From positions 496,001 through 560,000 of the forward strand of contig OZ241847.1 of the NCBI GenBank assembly GCA_965202915.1: DNA of 64,000 nt. The letters run 5' to 3'. Source of the stretch: G965202915 sp965202915 (lineage in GTDB: Bacteria; Pseudomonadota; Gammaproteobacteria; Eutrophobiales; Eutrophobiaceae). Shown here piece by piece: positions 63,770 through 64,000 of the stretch (its first letter is position 1; each line of letters starts with the position of its first letter). Below the pieces are notes generated by a model. It saw only the letters and a list, made by a program, of their open reading frames with translations. It did not search any database and was not told the DNA's origin. Both the position numbers and the translations under genes were made by a program.

Positions 63770-63800
63770 AGTCGGGGTCTCCCGACCCCGATAAAACACA
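63770..63800 (+). terminator. Possible terminator hairpin after the coiled-coil gene
   Basis: TCGGGGTC-TCCC-GACCCCGA forms an 8-bp stem with a 4-base loop starting about 6 bases after the stop codon. No T-run follows, so termination is uncertain. Confidence 0.45.
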
Positions 63801-63873
63801 CACCCGGCACGCCGGATTCCTCAATCACCCCCGGATCCCCGAACTGCACCGAAGTCTTTGCCGAATCAACATC

Positions 63874-63918
63874 ACCCCCCCCCAACCCCCCAACCCCCCA
63901 ACCCCCCTTATCAGGGGG
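63874..63918 (-). repeat. C-rich tract with G-quadruplex-forming complement
   Basis: The plus strand has C9-AA-C6-AA-C6-AA-C6 followed by TTATCA and G6. The minus strand therefore has four G-runs of six or more with two-base TT loops, an ideal parallel G-quadruplex motif; the last C6 and G6 can instead form a hairpin. No gene is supported in the last 235 bases of the window. Confidence 0.8.
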
Positions 63919-64000
63919 GCTACTGAGCAACACCGGGACTTTGCCTGAACTGGACTGTGAGCGGTGCTGAGTTGGGGGGCGATGGTATTGTTGGTTTTTA

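Noticed and set aside
62709..63824. A 371-codon minus-strand frame rich in SMSAFTSAMSALV
   Set aside because: It is the antisense shadow of the repetitive coiled-coil gene and has no family features.

Overview
The window looks like chromosomal DNA of a gammaproteobacterium. The basis is gene content: AcnB, class I fumarase, type II citrate synthase, Mpl, a YhdP-family giant AsmA-like protein, SucA, periplasmic cyclophilin, and a cobalamin-riboswitch btuB operon. I cannot place the genus. Housekeeping genes occupy about 21-29 kb and 41-62 kb. Two accessory regions stand out: a defence-like island (0.1-21 kb) and a surface electron-transfer-like operon (29-41 kb).

Defence island (all minus strand). 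Read 5' to 3' it runs: decayed rloA'/rloB' copy, NYN-domain protein, truncated mod' copy, intact rloA-rloB pair (AbiL-like), type III methyltransferase mod, then a 12.8-kb series of cargo genes, and finally the type III restriction subunit res. The cargo genes are a 217-aa tail-anchored protein, three TPR-DUF2971 genes (one broken), a DUF1828/DUF1829 protein, a class-3 lipase with Gly at the nucleophile position, a DUF1828 fragment and a DUF6765-like protein. Most cargo genes are followed at once by a copy of the first codons of res, and several are preceded by a copy of the last codons of mod. The locus therefore reads as a stack of mod3'-cargo-res5' units.

Core metabolism. sucA (without sucB or lpd beside it), gltA, mdh, a HAD phosphatase, a small secreted protein and a Dps protein lie at 21-29 kb. 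Fumarase and acnB follow at 44-51 kb, so five TCA-cycle enzymes lie within 30 kb. mnmA, a partial mrp antiporter gene set (E, F, G, DUF4040, B) and yhdP follow.

Electron-transfer-like operon (40.9-29.1 kb, minus strand). Three tightly spaced genes encode an outer-membrane beta-barrel, a 14-haem c-type cytochrome (13 CXXCH and one CXXXCH), and a 3043-residue protein. The giant protein joins a dihaem reaction-centre-type cytochrome domain, an intimin/invasin-type inverse-autotransporter barrel, 20 Calx-beta repeats and a C-terminal monohaem cytochrome domain. This is the strongest candidate for an undescribed system: a porin-cytochrome module coupled to a long surface stalk with a haem domain at its end.

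B12 salvage (58.6-62 kb). A clear sigma70-type promoter and a cobalamin riboswitch precede btuB, a DUF6580 putative transporter and a PduO-type cobalamin adenosyltransferase. The window ends with a retropepsin-like protease, a DUF1640-type coiled-coil membrane protein built of 7/11-residue repeats, and a C-rich tract whose complement is a G-quadruplex motif.
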